Shown: positions 13,160 to 24,167 of the stretch, piece by piece
How the letters are laid out: every line of letters starts with the position of its first letter
How positions within the stretch are numbered: position 1 is the stretch's first letter
Assembly: GCA_948567375.1 (NCBI GenBank)
Contig: OX419759.1
Location: 18,630,744-18,694,743, forward strand
Reading direction: 5' to 3'
DNA from: Lunularia cruciata
Lineage: Eukaryota; Streptophyta; Marchantiopsida; Lunulariales; Lunulariaceae
Length of the DNA stretch: 64,000 nucleotides
Program-made: the position numbers and the translations under genes
Notes under the pieces: model-generated
What the model was told of the DNA's origin: nothing
Database searches by the model: none
What the model saw: only the letters and a program-made list of their open reading frames with translations

Positions 13160-14570
13160 CAACCACCATTAAGTTTTCTTCCAAGAAAATTTTACTCCAT
13201 ACACTTTGGGGCTGATATTTTTGTGGTTACATGTCAAATTAGAAGGCTCTTTATTGAATTAGAAGGCTCTTTATTGCATTAGAAACATCTTCTCAATGGT
13301 TTTCCATTAACACCAAAACCACAAAATTTGGAGATTTTTAGAAAAGGTTACAAGCATTTGTAGTTTTAGAAGACCTTGGAGAGGAAGGACTTTAGAGTCC
13401 TTAATATTTCAAGAGGAGTGTGTTTGGAATTTTTGGGATGAAGGATTTTGGAGTTGTAAATATTTCAAGAGCTGTGCCTTTGGAGTTGTATAGACTGTTG
13501 GTAGGGGAGACCTTCAAGGCCATAAGCCCAAAGGTGCATAATGTGACAAAGGAAGACCTTATACCTTCCCTAACATGTGGAAGAAGCCTGAGTAATCCAC
13601 ATTAGATAAGATAAATACACAGGATTAGAAAAAGACAATGCATAGAAGATTTCAAATATTCCACTTAATCATTGGATCTCTTTGATGAGAAGTAGACAAA
13701 TGTATTTAGTGCTTTGACACGATGGTCTTTAGGTTCACTTTATGCCAATCAAAGTTTAATAAAAGGATTCCAAGTGCTTCTCGTTGTTCTCTCATTGTCA
13801 TCACTTTGAGTGTTTGTGAATGTCTATGTTGAGTAGTGGCGAGGAATCTCATAGTAAGGTCACAAGTACTTGAATGTATGAGAGACATTCATGCTTAAGA
13901 AGAATTTGTGACTTTTTTTGGGATCTAAAGGAGTGAATCAATGTATTGAGGAGTCATTTTTGATTTGGAGCATTGAGAATACACGTGAATCAAAAGGCAA
14001 AGCTATTCAATCAATCGCATACTCATTCGGAGTTGTGCTTTTTAGGAAGTGTAACATGCAACCTTTGTAGTTGAAGTATTTGGGGCGACGTGGCATTTGA
14101 TAAGTGAATCATCATGATCGGGATTTAATTGAAATGAAAGTGATCTTTAGTTTTTCCTTTTCCATTGTGCGCCACAAGGGGTGACACTACCTTCTTTTGG
14201 GAATAGTTCTTGCACATGAGGTCAAATAGTAAATACTAAACAAAACACAACACAATGATACTTCACTTCATTTCTAGTCATTGCCATGCCATATCTGCAA
14301 GGGAACAACTTGTTCTTATTGACTTTACTAGTATTTTTGTGACACTCAGTTTGGTGACTTAGTGACCCCCAACCACCAAAGAGTCTTTTCCTAAAGGAAT
14401 TTTAGGTGCACTTTGGGGTTGGTATCTTTGTGGTTACCTGTCCAAAGGAAACACTCTTTATTGAGTTAGAAGTGTCTACTCAATGGTTTACCATTGATAC
14501 TAAAATTGCAAAGTTTGGAGATTTGTAGTAAAAATTATAATCATTTGTAGTTTTAAAGGACCTTTGAGTA
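13160..14570. repeat. Dispersed repeat, copy 1 (second copy at 21.75-22.82 kb)
   Basis: About 1 kb (13380-14360) is colinear with 21750-22815. Shared blocks include GGAGTTGTAAATATTTCAAG, CCCAAAGGTGCATAATGT and CCACAAGGGGT. The copy is itself bordered by two related ~200-bp segments in direct orientation (about 13160-13375 and 14360-14560), both containing CTTTGGGG...TTTGTGGTTAC and TTTGGAGATTT. That would suit terminal direct repeats of a small non-autonomous element. A short tandem repeat of TTAGAAGGCTCTTTATTG lies at about 13239-13279. No coding potential is seen. Confidence 0.6.
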
Positions 14571-14840
14571 TTCAAAAGATAAAAAAGAGAATAGTAGAAT
14601 GAGAGGTCATGTTAGAAACGCTCAATTGGGGAACTCTAATTACCTAACATGAAATTAGACTTTGGTATTTATAGTGAAACTAATAAAACCCTTATCTAAC
14701 ATATAAATTATATAATTTTGTTTTATATTACCTCTGAATACTTAACATGAACTCAGACTTTGACCTTTATAGTGAAACTAATAAAACCCTTGTCCAACAT
14801 ATAAACTATATAAATTTGTTTTATATTACCTGAGATATAT
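14571..14840 (-). repeat. Decayed family-A-like LTR piece with internal tandem duplication
   Basis: The stretch resembles the left part of the old LTR at 21338, sharing the order GGAAACGCTCAA-like, AACTCTAAT, ACATGAA and TATTTATAG. A ~100-bp unit starting AACATGAA and ending TTTTATATTACCT is then repeated twice in tandem (about 14648-14747 and 14748-14831). Both copies keep GTGAAACTAATAAAACCCTT. Confidence 0.55.
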
Positions 14841-15960
14841 CATATTGTTTCTAATTTGTAACCAATTGTAAAACGCTATGGGGTTGCCTTGTGACCCCGG
14901 CAAATTCCTTGATTGTGGATAATGTTGCGATGCAAAGCAGAGTGAAGACAATGAGACATTGAGTTTATTCATATCTTGATATGGCTTCGCATTGAGATTG
15001 AGTAAAGAAGAGAGTACTAAGAATAGCAGATCAACGCAAAGCGACAACAGAATTGTACTTAATAGAGTGACAAAAACCTGGATATGCTTCTTGAACATGA
15101 TGAACTCTCTTTCTTATATTCTACTACGAAAATGAAATCAAAAAATAAAACCATGTCATTATGACCTATCTGTCTGGATAGTGATGGTGGACCATGTCCC
15201 GAAAGTACCTACACCATCTCATGCATTTTAAAGATCGTCGGAAAAACATAAGCTGAAGCTGTGAAACTTCCTGTTCTTGACACAGGAACTCGTATTTGTG
15301 GAGATCTCATGTACCTCGAATTGAGTTTTTGATTGCTTCTTTTGGCTTCGGCAGCTTATAAGCAAGTGCCAGGAGCCAAAAATTTAAGTGTGCCAAATTC
15401 TTTAGTGATGGGTGTCCGAAATCAGCCTCTGTTTCAGAGGGCGATAGATTAGCAGAACTAGCCAAACTAAGAATTGTAATCACCTTGATTAATTACGCTT
15501 GCTCAAGCCTAATCTATATTACATTCAGGAGGCATTCCTTGCTCTTAATGGATTGCTATTCTGTCGCGATCACTTCAACAGTATGACAGATTTTGCCGAT
15601 CTTTAAGAAATAGAATTTCTCTCGAGCAAAGGTATGTCATACGAATAGGTTTAGATCCCAACTGCATCCACTCTAAAAGATTAGATCAGTGATCGTCCAT
15701 ATTTCATCAGCATCGACTGTCTAGTTTTGCGAGTTTGCTTATTACCAACCTCAACCAACTTTGTCTAATAAACATGTACTTGGTATGCTTTCAAATCTCC
15801 AGTGTCTGGACGGAAGTCTGTGACAGTGAGCAAACATATGTGTGCGAAAGAAAACATGGATGGTTCAAGTATAACGCCAATATTGCAAGCTTCTTGAAAT
15901 TGCCTATCATGGTGTTCAAAAAGAATATTGAATATATCAAAGTGGTAAAAATGAAGCTAC
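14841..15960. other. Start of genic island; no exon resolved
   Basis: Base composition shifts here to more GC and more CpG than the flanking repeats. Several short minus-strand segments look exon-like, but none has a defensible pair of splice sites and open frame. This could be intron, UTR or decayed exons of the locus to the right. Confidence 0.3.
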
Positions 15961-16040
15961 CTCAAAGTCCTTGTGAAAAGCAACTACTTCCTCTGCAGCA
16001 ATTTTCCAAAGAACTCCATCAATTCCACCCCCCTCACCAC
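15961..16040 (-). CDS. Putative internal exon of an unrecognised gene
   Basis: An 80-bp minus-strand segment preceded by an acceptor (TGTGCAG at 16041-16047) and followed by a donor (GTAGCT). After two leading bases its frame is open and reads a protein-like stretch ending IAAEEVVAFHKDFE. It lies downstream of the stop codon at 16447, so it may belong to a second gene or a longer alternative transcript. I do not recognise the family. Exon status rests on splice borders and protein-like composition only. Confidence 0.35.
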
Positions 16041-16172
16041 CTGCACATAATGCAAGACAGGTGAAGATCATTCACAACAATAAGAGTAACGCAAGAACTA
16101 TAGGCGCATATTGAGCAATGAGATCAGAAGCACTGTAGAAGAATATTGATAACTCATGGCTCGTAACCTTAC

Positions 16173-16247
16173 CTAGTATATGACGTCGGTCCCTATAGGT
16201 GATTGTAACATCTCATTCGCCATCTCGGTGCAGCTCTCTACCAATTT
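16173..16247 (-). CDS. Possible exon, ambiguous
   Basis: A 75-bp minus-strand segment with acceptor CTGCACAG before it and donor GTAAGG after it. The frame reads KLVESCTEMANEMLQSP and then ends with TAG directly before the donor. A stop right at the donor is unusual: either the phase differs, the exon is decayed, or the donor is not used. Its phase does not connect to the exon at 15961-16040. Family not recognised. Confidence 0.25.
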   Translation of the reverse strand, partial: KLVESCTEMANEMLQSPIGTDVIY

Positions 16248-16446
16248 CTGTGCAGACATGATCGTAGTATCAATAAGTCTACTTTTAAGTCACCGGGAAA
16301 TCAAATCCATTTAGAACCTGTGCTGACTCTTCTGCAAGAGGTGGTTTGGAACGAAGAGGTTAACCAAGAGCATAATACCTTCCCAAAACCTCCAGCGGTT
16401 AGTATTTCCTGTCTCCGAACTGCTGGGTCTTTCTTGTTAACTCGTC

Positions 16447-16614
16447 TTACTTCTTTGAGTCCATCATCCTCCTCCATATACCCTTGGTGTCTTCTCCTTC
16501 AACCTCCTTTTTTTCATCCTCTTTCTTCGCTTTCTTCTTCTTTCTAAGAGGGGCATCAACATCCACTGCAGGTGCTAGTTCTTTGGTAAACTCCTTTTGT
16601 TGTTCGGCGTCTTC
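16447..16614 (-). CDS. Terminal exon with lysine-rich tail
   Basis: This is the last exon of the coiled-coil gene: 55 codons plus TAA, entered in phase 0 after acceptor CAG at 16615-16617. The peptide begins EDAEQQKEFTKEL, then has a basic run RKKKKAKKEDEKKE and ends IWRRMMDSKK. The basic run could be a nuclear localisation signal or nucleic-acid/microtubule contact, which is inference only. This exon is intact. Confidence 0.5.
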   Translation of the reverse strand, partial: EDAEQQKEFTKELAPAVDVDAPLRKKKKAKKEDEKKEVEGEDTKGIWRRMMDSKK

Positions 16615-16807
16615 CTGCACTGTTATCAAACTCCTAGCACACGCAAGCGAGAACTAGAAACCCGGAGTTAGTCAAAATCCACCCTGCTTGACATTGCAGC
16701 TATTCAAAGGAAAACTGCATACCAACATGGTCAAAGACTCCACATCAAGCTCCCTGCAGTAACTTGTCTCATTGACTCATTAGACGATTCCCACTTCAGG
16801 AATATAC

Positions 16808-17227
16808 CTGGGCAGCAGCAAGACTGGCTACAGTGAAGTGAAGTCATCAGCAACTTCCTCGGCGGAGACCAAATCTTTCTTCCATTTCTCAATGATCTGA
16901 ATACGTGAACGAAATTAGGTTAAGTCAGGCAAAGGCCGAGATCTGCACAGGAAAAAACAGCGTTCGGAATTTCCTAACTATTATATTTATCAACAATGAA
17001 CTGCACTTACTCGGAGATTTTCAGCTTCGTGAAGAGCAGATTGAAGTTGCTCCCGCAGGTCTTGGCCAAGTGTTGCCTCCACGTTCCAACGGTCCTCATT
17101 CTGCATACACTGGGTCGATTAGGTTCACAGAGAGGACAATCTGAAGGCGACCCGGTGAAAAAGCCTGCCATAGCTCCAAGTGTGCCAACTCCAGGACTGG
17201 AGACCTGGCCATTTCATCCTTCAAACG
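16808..17227 (-). repeat. Exon triplet X-Y-Z, distal copy
   Basis: Three exons: X 17141-17227 (87 bp, with SPVLELAHLELW), Y 17011-17100 (90 bp, starts NEDRWNVEATLGQDLREQL, donor GTAAGT) and Z 16808-16896 (89 bp, starts IIEKWKKDLVSAEEVADDF). X lacks a canonical donor (ATTGTC where the proximal copies have GTTGTC). Z is one base short of 90, and its frame then hits TAG. The same triplet occurs upstream. Confidence 0.6.
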
Positions 17228-17449
17228 CTGCAAGAAAGATCAGTATCAGCAATTCACGTATATCACAGTAATACGGAAATATCAGGAAGAATGAAAAAAT
17301 TGCAATCTCCTGCGCGTTGGATGCTATTTCCTGACGAAGTAAACAGTGACAGTGACTGACTGATTTGCGCACTCCAGCTTTCTTCGGGCTCATACGAATG
17401 ACTCATCAGACGATTTGCGCGTTATCAGAGAAGAACTGCAGAAATATAC

Positions 17450-17829
17450 CTGGGCTGCAGCAAGACTTCAGAGCAGTGAAGTCGCTCAGCAACTTCCTCG
17501 GCGGAGACGAATTCTTTCTTCCATTTCTCAATGTTCTGGATACGTGAACAAAGTCAGGTAAGTCAGGCAAAGGCCGAAATCTGCATTGAAACAAACAGCG
17601 TTCGGAATTTACTAACAATCATCTATATCAACAATGAACTACACTTACCTGGACTTCGGCTCGGGGATTTTCAGCTCCATGAAGAGCAGATAGAAGTTGC
17701 TCCCGCAATTCTTGGCCAAGTGTTGCCTCCACGTTCCAACGGTCCTCATTCTGGATACAGTGGGTGGATAAGGACCACAGAGAGGACAACCTGAAGGCGA
17801 CCCGGTGAAAGAGCGTGCCATAGCTTTCA
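17450..17829 (-). repeat. Exon triplet, proximal copy (Z, Y and a partial X)
   Basis: Z 17450-17535 (86 bp, NIEKWKKEFVSAEEVAERL) and Y 17649-17750 (102 bp, NEDRWNVEATLGQELREQL, four codons longer at its 3' end) match the distal copy at about 90%, and the intervening intron sequence is also similar. A truncated X runs from 17791 to about 17829, where similarity stops abruptly at an AT-rich segment. A complete X is at 18442-18529. Confidence 0.6.
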
Positions 17830-18420
17830 GGCGAGTTATAATTTTGATAAACAAAGATGCCCTCCCCAATCCTAGTTAAACAGGAAAGGAACTCGACCAC
17901 AAAGAAACAAAGTGATAAACAAAGAAAAATAACAAAACCTGTAGATAAAAAGCAATTCATTACAATATGACAGAATATAATAGAATAGAATACACCAAAT
18001 AAAAGTGTACAAAGACACAAAAGTCAAGACTATCACTACACAGGAAGATAGCAAGCTTATAAACAAATCCTACATAAAACTGTGACAAACAGAATTATTC
18101 GTCATGCGCATGGGGAAGCAAAAAGACTTTTTACCGGGGCTAAGCTTGCGATTGTCGAGAATGGACTTGGGACTCCCAACTCCAAACGCCTTTCAGTGAA
18201 TATGCGGTACTGCTGAGCAATGGAAAAATGCTGCGGTGATGTACTGCGAGAAAAATTCCATCTCAAAATTCTGTCACAGACGCAGAATCAACATCTGCAG
18301 CTGTCTATATAGTAAACGAACTTACCATCATCGTCATGACCTATCACGACTTGGGAAACATAAGTCGCACAATGCAATAATCTTACTTACGAAAGGGCTA
18401 CTCAAGCATACATATTCAAA
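17830..18420. other. AT-rich segment interrupting the duplicated locus
   Basis: Similarity to the other exon X copies ends near 17830 and resumes near 18430. The intervening ~600 bp starts AT-rich and has no open frame of note. It may be an insertion or intron. No terminal repeats were found. Confidence 0.35.
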
Positions 18421-18651
18421 ATAAACCAGAGAGAGGACAACCTGAAGGGCGTGCTGGTGAAAGAGCGTGCCGTGGCTTCAAATGTGCCAATTCCAGGACT
18501 GGAGAGGTGACCATCTCATCCTCCAAACTCTGCAAGTTCGGCCAGAAAGTATCTAGAAGAATGAAAAACGCAAGTGGGATGGAGAAAATGAAGCTCGATC
18601 AGCCAGAGCACATCATCAAACTCGCCGTGAGTAAGGGTGATCTTCCCTTAC

Positions 18652-18717
18652 CTGGAAACAGTGTATCATGAGCAGAAGATAATTGGTTTTCTCCCGTATG
18701 TTCCAAACATGCTCCTC
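18652..18717 (-). CDS. Internal 66-bp exon of the coiled-coil gene
   Basis: A 22-codon phase-0 exon beginning EEHVWNIREKTNYLLL, bordered by acceptor TGTCAG and a strong donor GTAAGG. It is intact. It lies between exons at 18919-19002 and 18442-18529. Confidence 0.5.
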
Positions 18718-18918
18718 CTGACATTGAGAAGAAAGCGTTCAAAGCGTTTTGGTCCTCATATCGTAATTGAGAGCTCGACGTCTAAATATTCCGCACACAG
18801 GCTTCAAAATTGAATATATAACCAAAAGCCACCTCGGAAAGAGCTTTCTTAATTTACAAAAAAGCTCACATCTGTCTGGGCCGGTAAACGCTGGGCTACT
18901 GAGATTTGATTAAAATAC

Positions 18919-19002
18919 CTGGTCTTCGAGGGTAAGAACTCTTTGGCGAAACGCCAGCAAAACATCCTCCCTGTCATGAAAGCATCTCCGAGAGGCTGAA
19001 TC
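18919..19002 (-). CDS. Internal 84-bp exon of the coiled-coil gene
   Basis: A 28-codon phase-0 exon ending REDVLLAFRQRVLTLEDQ, then donor GTATTT; acceptor ATCACAG. An adjoining upstream stretch (to 19091, after acceptor TTTGACAG) reads IYVEQIIRGTQLNA and may be the preceding exon, but its donor is uncertain. Confidence 0.5.
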
Positions 19003-19091
19003 CTGTGATAAGCAGTGCGAAAATCGTGACAACTCAGTGACTGTGAGATTGCATTCAGCTGAGTTCCACGAATGATTTGCTCCACGTAGAT

Positions 19092-20180
19092 CTGTCAAAA
19101 TATTTCTCAACCAAACCAAGAGACACTGTTGGAAACTCACCTTCTCGTTCACCATCAGGATTATCTAGACGCAACATGCTCGAATGAGGCTGTGACCGGG
19201 TCGACATTTTCGGCCTCAAATCATTTTCAACATACTGGCTAATAACCCCAGGACCATAACTCGTTGTGGCTAACCTGTCTTGTCCTACTGGTGAGAGTAG
19301 TTCCGTCCTGTCCTGTACATGTCAACCACCAGCTTCCCATTCAACAGCGGTAACCGACCAGTTCGCCTCTTTTCATGACAATTTTAGTGATTTTACGCTG
19401 AATCTAGTTAAGCGTAATTGCCTTGCCAGCCATCGGTCCAAGCTTCTGCTCTACAGATTTATCTAAAGTCTCCGGCAAATAAACCACCGGTGGGGCCTAA
19501 TACTCGACAACATTGGTCCTTCTTGAAATGCGCAAAGATTCCACGCCAATTCGACTTCCCTCTCCTTCAATGTCCACACCAGTCTATACACCCTGTCTTC
19601 GAACTTCCTCCCGCCTCGCGACAGACAACGGAAACAGCTTCCTTCCTGCTTTGATCGGTCGCACCGGAATAAATCGCGCCAAAATCACACCAAATCTCGC
19701 ACGTCACAGCAATCAGCGTCCTAAAGCTCGAGCCTAAACTATCGGCGCTCACCGACACTCGGGCAGCGCATTGCGCGAGCTCGTTTTTCACGGTGTCAAA
19801 ATTGCTCGATTTCACTGCCGTTGCGTCTACTTCCCCCCACAATCACCACCATATTTTCTTTTTCCATCCAATAGACTAGCGGGAAAGAAGATGCACCTCT
19901 TGTCGTCTGTCCATAAGTAACTTTGCAATAACATTCGCAATTCTCAGTCATGCACCAAATTCTTGCAGGTTCTTGAATACTTTTGGTTTTGGAAATAGAA
20001 TTTGTTGTTCTTCTTCTTCTTGAAACGTTAGCCTCCTCTCTCGTCATGGACAATCCCGGTCTTGCTCTCTCTCAACAAATGAGTAAAATACTCACTCTCT
20101 TCGTACATAACTCTGCTCTCTCTCAACAAACGGATATCTATAAGATATCCAATGTTCTTACAAAACTATGGTAATTACAA
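19092..20180. other. GC-richer upstream part of the coiled-coil locus
   Basis: This region probably contains introns, first exon(s) and promoter of the locus to the left. A minus-strand stretch at about 19840-19750 is open and ends with a consensus GTGAGC donor (its peptide includes VKNELAQCAARVS), but no in-frame ATG was found. A CTTCTTCTTCTT run lies at about 20012. The start codon is not resolved. Confidence 0.3.
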
Positions 20181-20189
20181 ATATTGTTT

Positions 20190-20500
20190 CCATGATTGCT
20201 ATTCTATCAACTATCTTCCTTATCTAGATTAACACATGGGTCTCCATAAAGTTACAACAGGCAAGACCAATGGTTCCTCAATTGCATTACTATTCTATCA
20301 ACTCTTAGATTAACACATGGGTCTCCATAAAGTTACAACAGGCAAGACCAATGGTTCCTCAATTGCATTACTATTCTATCAACTCTTAGGGACATTATGT
20401 TTGTTATGGCATGAGAGTGGATACTTGGTTCTTCAATTGCATTGCTATTCTATCAACTCTTAGGGACATTATGTTTGTTATGGCATGAGAGTGGATACTT
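20190..20500 (-). repeat. Tandem duplications made of retroelement leader pieces
   Basis: An ~80-bp unit containing AACACATGGGTCTCCATAAA and GGTTCCTCAATTGCATTACT occurs twice (about 20228-20307 and 20308-20388). A second unit containing GGGACATTATGTTTGTTATG is then repeated (about 20389-20462 and 20463-20505). On the minus strand the first unit reads EEPLVLPVVT, which is the core of the small leader protein encoded at 49836-50051. These are shuffled fragments of a family-A-type leader. Confidence 0.7.
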
Positions 20501-20565
20501 GGCTTGGAGGGAGCGCTTATATGCTTTGCATACGACAGACAACAAGTGTCAAGGCAGCCTTATAC

Positions 20566-21066
20566 TTGGTTTGAGATGATCAGATGACAATAATGTATAT
20601 AGTGGTTTCGGATCCTACACCGGATATAGTTTCGAGGGGAGTGATTACCCATCTCCCTTGATGGGCAGCGAGTGCGGCAGCGGGTTGCAAGGTTTCCAAG
20701 TATAGGGGCATGCAACAAGGGCACGTCTTTGTTCCTCTAGCATTGGAGTTATATAGAGTGATAGACATGACGTTCAACACATTTGTGAATGGAGTGCACG
20801 AGAGCTTATCATGTTAGGCAACAAGGGTACCACTACCACTCTCATACTTTGTAGCATATTTTATACAGCGTGTCCATTGCTCTATAGAGTGTATAGAGCA
20901 CAATCCATAGGAGAACAATCACACTAGGTGATGTCTCTTTGGATGCTCTAGTTGTATGTAGACCGTACAACTTGCATAGCTCTGATATCTTAGGTGTAGT
21001 AGAGCATAGCCTCATTTTACCTTTTTGTCTCATCCTTGTATGGCTTGATGTGGTCTTCCCATCCTT
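20566..21066 (+). repeat. Left arm of a 3.1-kb-spaced inverted repeat pair
   Basis: About 500 bp that reappears inverted at 24168-24668. Matching blocks include TCCAAGTATAGGG, CTCTAGC(A/C)TTGGAGTTATAT, TCACACTAGGTGATGT and CATCCTTGTATGGCTTGATG. Similarity is roughly 70% with small indels. The pair could be arms of a large decayed element or two independent insertions. No coding sequence is apparent. Confidence 0.65.
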
Positions 21067-21114
21067 TGTGTTTTCTATGCGGTCATCCTTTATCTTCTAT
21101 CAACTATCCTCCTT

Positions 21115-21337
21115 ACTAAGATTAACTTGTCCATGGCTCTCCATAAGTTACAATTGGCAAGACCAATGGTTCCTCAACTGCAATGATAGCACTCAAAAAA
21201 TTTGACTAAAATGTGAGGTGATGAATAGAGTAAAATGGTGTTTTAATAGCAGATGGATACACAAATCCCAATGGTTTAGAGTAAACTGATTTTGTGGTCC
21301 ATAAATTGCATCCATTCAAGTTTTGCCCTAATATCCA
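21115..21337 (-). pseudogene. Decayed leader ORF and primer-site region of a family-A-like element
   Basis: From ATG at 21315 the minus strand reads MDAIYGPQNQF, NHWD, FITSHFSQ and then, after a stop and frame change, EEPLVLPIVTYGE. This aligns along its length with the intact leader ORF at 50051-49836. It sits just inside an LTR (21338-21751), exactly where the intact one does. The primer site is reduced to CCTAATATCCA-like sequence at 21327-21337. Confidence 0.65.
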
Positions 21338-21751
21338 TGTAAAAGATCAAGGATAGAATAAGAGAATTGAAGTTTCACATTGGAAACACTCAAGTGAGAG
21401 AAACTCTAATAGCCTCACATGAACTTAGGCTTTAGTATTTATAGGGAAACATATAAGACTCTTGGGAAACTTCCTCTTAGAAGCAATCTTCTTGTAGTGC
21501 AAGCTAAGCTAATTGTGAAACTTCCTTCTAGAAGCCACCTACTTGGCATGCAAATTAAGCTAGACATGTAACTTCCAAGATAACTTCCTCCTAGAAGCCA
21601 CACACTTGGCATACAAATTACATTATATTTGGAGGTACCAAGAATTTTCTAGATATTTCTAGAACATTCTTAGAATTTCTTGGCTAATTTGGTCTATTTG
21701 CTAACTCATTAGTCTCTCCTAACTCATTTGCTAACTCCATATTATTATACA
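21338..21751 (-). repeat. Old family-A-type LTR (5' LTR of a minus-strand element)
   Basis: It begins TGTAAAAGATCAAGG and ends CTCCATATTATTATACA, the same ends and length class (414 bp) as the young family-A LTRs. It carries the TATTTATAGG promoter box and the CTTCCTTCTAGAAGCCACCT block, with roughly 70% similarity. Leader sequence adjoins it on the left, so it is a 5' LTR rather than a solo one. The remainder of the element left of 21.1 kb is lost or scrambled. Confidence 0.75.
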
Positions 21752-22815
21752 TGAGGAAGGACTTTGGAGCCATAAATATTTCAAGAGGTATGTATGTGGA
21801 TTTGTACATACTTTTGGGGAAGAAGGACTTTGGAGTTGTAAATATTTCAAGAGGAATGTGTGTGGAATTGTAATTACTTTTAGGGAGGAAGGACTTTGGA
21901 GTTGTAAATATTTCAAGAGTTGTGCCTTTGGAGTTGTACAAACCATTGGTGAGGAAGACCTTTAGGATCATTAGCCCAAAGGTGCATAATGTTACAAGAG
22001 AAGACTTGGTACCTTCCCTAACAGGTGGAAGAAGCCTAAATAATACAAATTAGATAAATGAGTTGATAGGATTAGAAATAGACAACATAGATGTGCATGA
22101 AAAATTTTCAATATTTCACTTAGCCATTGGATCACTTTGATGAGAAGTAGACAAATATATATAGAACTTTGTCCTTATGTTTTAGAGGTTCATTCTATGC
22201 CAATCATAGTTTAATATAAGGACTCCAAGTTCTTTGTCATTGTTTTTCCTTCACTTTGAGTGTTGGTGCATGTCTTTGTTGAGTAGTGGTGAGGAATTTC
22301 ATTGTATGGTCAAAAGTGTTAGAGTATAAGTGAGATATTTATAGTTGATAAGAATGTATAACTTTGATGGATCTAAAGGAGCAAATCAATGCATTGAGGA
22401 GTCACATTTGATTTTGAGTGTTGAATTAAAAATCAAGGAAAAGATATTCAACTGATGCACATACTCATTTGGAGTTGTGCCTTTTGGGAAGAGTAGCATG
22501 CAACCTTTGTAGTTTAAGTCTTTGGGTGAAGTGGCATTTGGTAAGTGAATCATCATGTTTAGAATTGATTTGGAATCTATTGAAATGTAAGTGATCTTTA
22601 GTATTTCTTTACTAGTTTAGTATCCTTTTCCACAATGTGCCACAAGGGGTAACACTACCCTCTCCTTTCTTGGGAGTATCTCTTGCCCAATAGGTCAAAT
22701 ATGAAATCAAAACAAACCGCAACATAATGCTAATTTCCTTCATTTCTAGTCATTTCCATCCAGTATCCTTAAGGAAAAACTTGTTTTTACCAACTTTACT
22801 AGTATTGGGTGACAC
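21752..22815. repeat. Dispersed repeat, copy 2 (first copy at 13.2-14.4 kb)
   Basis: Colinear with 13380-14360. At its left end the block GGAAGGACTTTGGAG...TAAATATTTCAAGAG is repeated three times at ~65-75-bp spacing (about 21752-21925), versus fewer copies in the other copy. It adjoins an LTR remnant in both places, hinting that repeat and LTR travelled together. Confidence 0.6.
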
Positions 22816-24167
22816 TTAGTCACAACAATGGTTTTTATCATTTAACTATATTTTAAATCAACAAATGAAATAGTTAAGTTCTTGATAATTATCCTTGAAG
22901 TCCATGGTAAAGTGTATGCTTGTCATTCTTTTTAGAATTGAGGAACATGGTCAAATGATTGTTATTATTTTCAATCTAATGTAGCTTGTGTGGTTAAGAA
23001 CAAGGGTCTATCTCAAGAGACCATGAGTTGGCAAAGAACATTGTTAACTTTTGGATCTCAACCACAACTTCTTTACGTTGTGTTTTTTTGGAAGATGTAA
23101 GGAGTTGTCTCTCTATCATATGTTGACCTTTATATATAGGAATACAACAAAGAATGCTAAGTATAGAAGCTTTTGATAGGCTACATAAAATAGGTGACTT
23201 GAAGAACTACAAGTGGTTACAATATTGGCTTGCAATAGTTCAACTTTACAATGATATTATATATGTCAAGCTCTTAAAGTACCATTTAGAAATAAAGAAG
23301 AAGAATTAAAAAAGAGAAAATATTTGTTATTTTTCTACCTAGTGAACAAATACTTTTAGTAGAAAGAGTAGATATTTAATTTTTTTCTACTTAGTGAGGA
23401 TAATTTTTTTGCAGAAAGAGCAAATATTTAATAGTTTACTACTTATTGAGCATATGCTTTTAGTGGACAACTTTTTCCAATGAATAAAAAGCAAGTTATT
23501 GGAGTATATGGGTTACATTATACATTTTGCAGATTGATTTCAAGGTTGATTTTGACAAAAAATACTTGTCCTCTAATAAAGTAGAATATTTTGAATTCTT
23601 AAGCATGAATAAGATGTATGAAATGAGAGGAATAAGAACAAGAAATTGAATGAAGTTAGTAAAATGGAAGAAGAGACTTGGTAGAGATAGCAAAATTTAG
23701 TTTTATTATAATTTAGAGGAATTATTTCAATTTTTATTATTTGTATCTCTCATGGAATATCTTCAAACACATGGAAATATATTGAGTGCATATCTCCACA
23801 TCTTCCTTCAAAGTATATTCTACAACTTTATTTGAAACATAAACCATAAGAATAAAGTGACCATCATGTGTCACCTTTCACTCATAGTGCTTGTATGCTA
23901 TTGGTCATTGAGGAATACTTAGGCTTAGAGGGTGGTCCTTCTTGGTCACGTAAAATTAATCCATATTTGACCTCATACTTGCTTGGTAGGCAAATGAAGT
24001 GGAATTTTCAAATTGCTAGTTCTCATTTTTTTTATGATTTTTCATAAATATTATAAAATAAATTCAGTTCTTTTCTCAAATATTTATTTGTCAAATTTGT
24101 ATAATTAGATGTCATTTTTGTATCTTTTTTTGAAAGAGAAAAAATGGCGACCATGTTGAACACATGA
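22816..24167. other. AT-rich, no gene seen
   Basis: There are no exons, LTR borders or RNA genes that I can support. A ~60-bp motif with CTACTTAGTGA and GCAGAAAGAG-like blocks recurs loosely around 23330-23470. Confidence 0.35.

Larger units (their letters stand above)
16447..19002 (-). pseudogene. Coiled-coil protein gene with a duplicated exon triplet, probably broken
   Basis: A minus-strand series of short exons, each with GT/AG borders: 18919-19002 (84 bp), 18652-18717 (66), 18442-18529 (88), 17649-17750 (102), 17450-17535 (86), 17141-17227 (87), 17011-17100 (90), 16808-16896 (89) and terminal 16447-16614 (168). Those with lengths divisible by 3 all read in phase 0, which supports the model. 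The three odd lengths (88, 86, 89) look like 87 or 90 with small indels. Peptides are rich in Glu, Lys, Leu and Gln, as in a coiled coil. Upstream exons are incomplete; GC-rich sequence to about 19.85 kb probably holds the 5' end. The protein is not recognised. Decay of a host gene, or sequence error, would explain the frame breaks. Confidence 0.5.

Noticed and set aside
17628-18020. 130-codon minus-strand ORF with a hydrophobic N-terminus that could suggest a membrane protein
   Set aside because: Its C-terminal part is exon Y read through the upstream intron; the hydrophobic part is translated AT-rich intron or insertion sequence.
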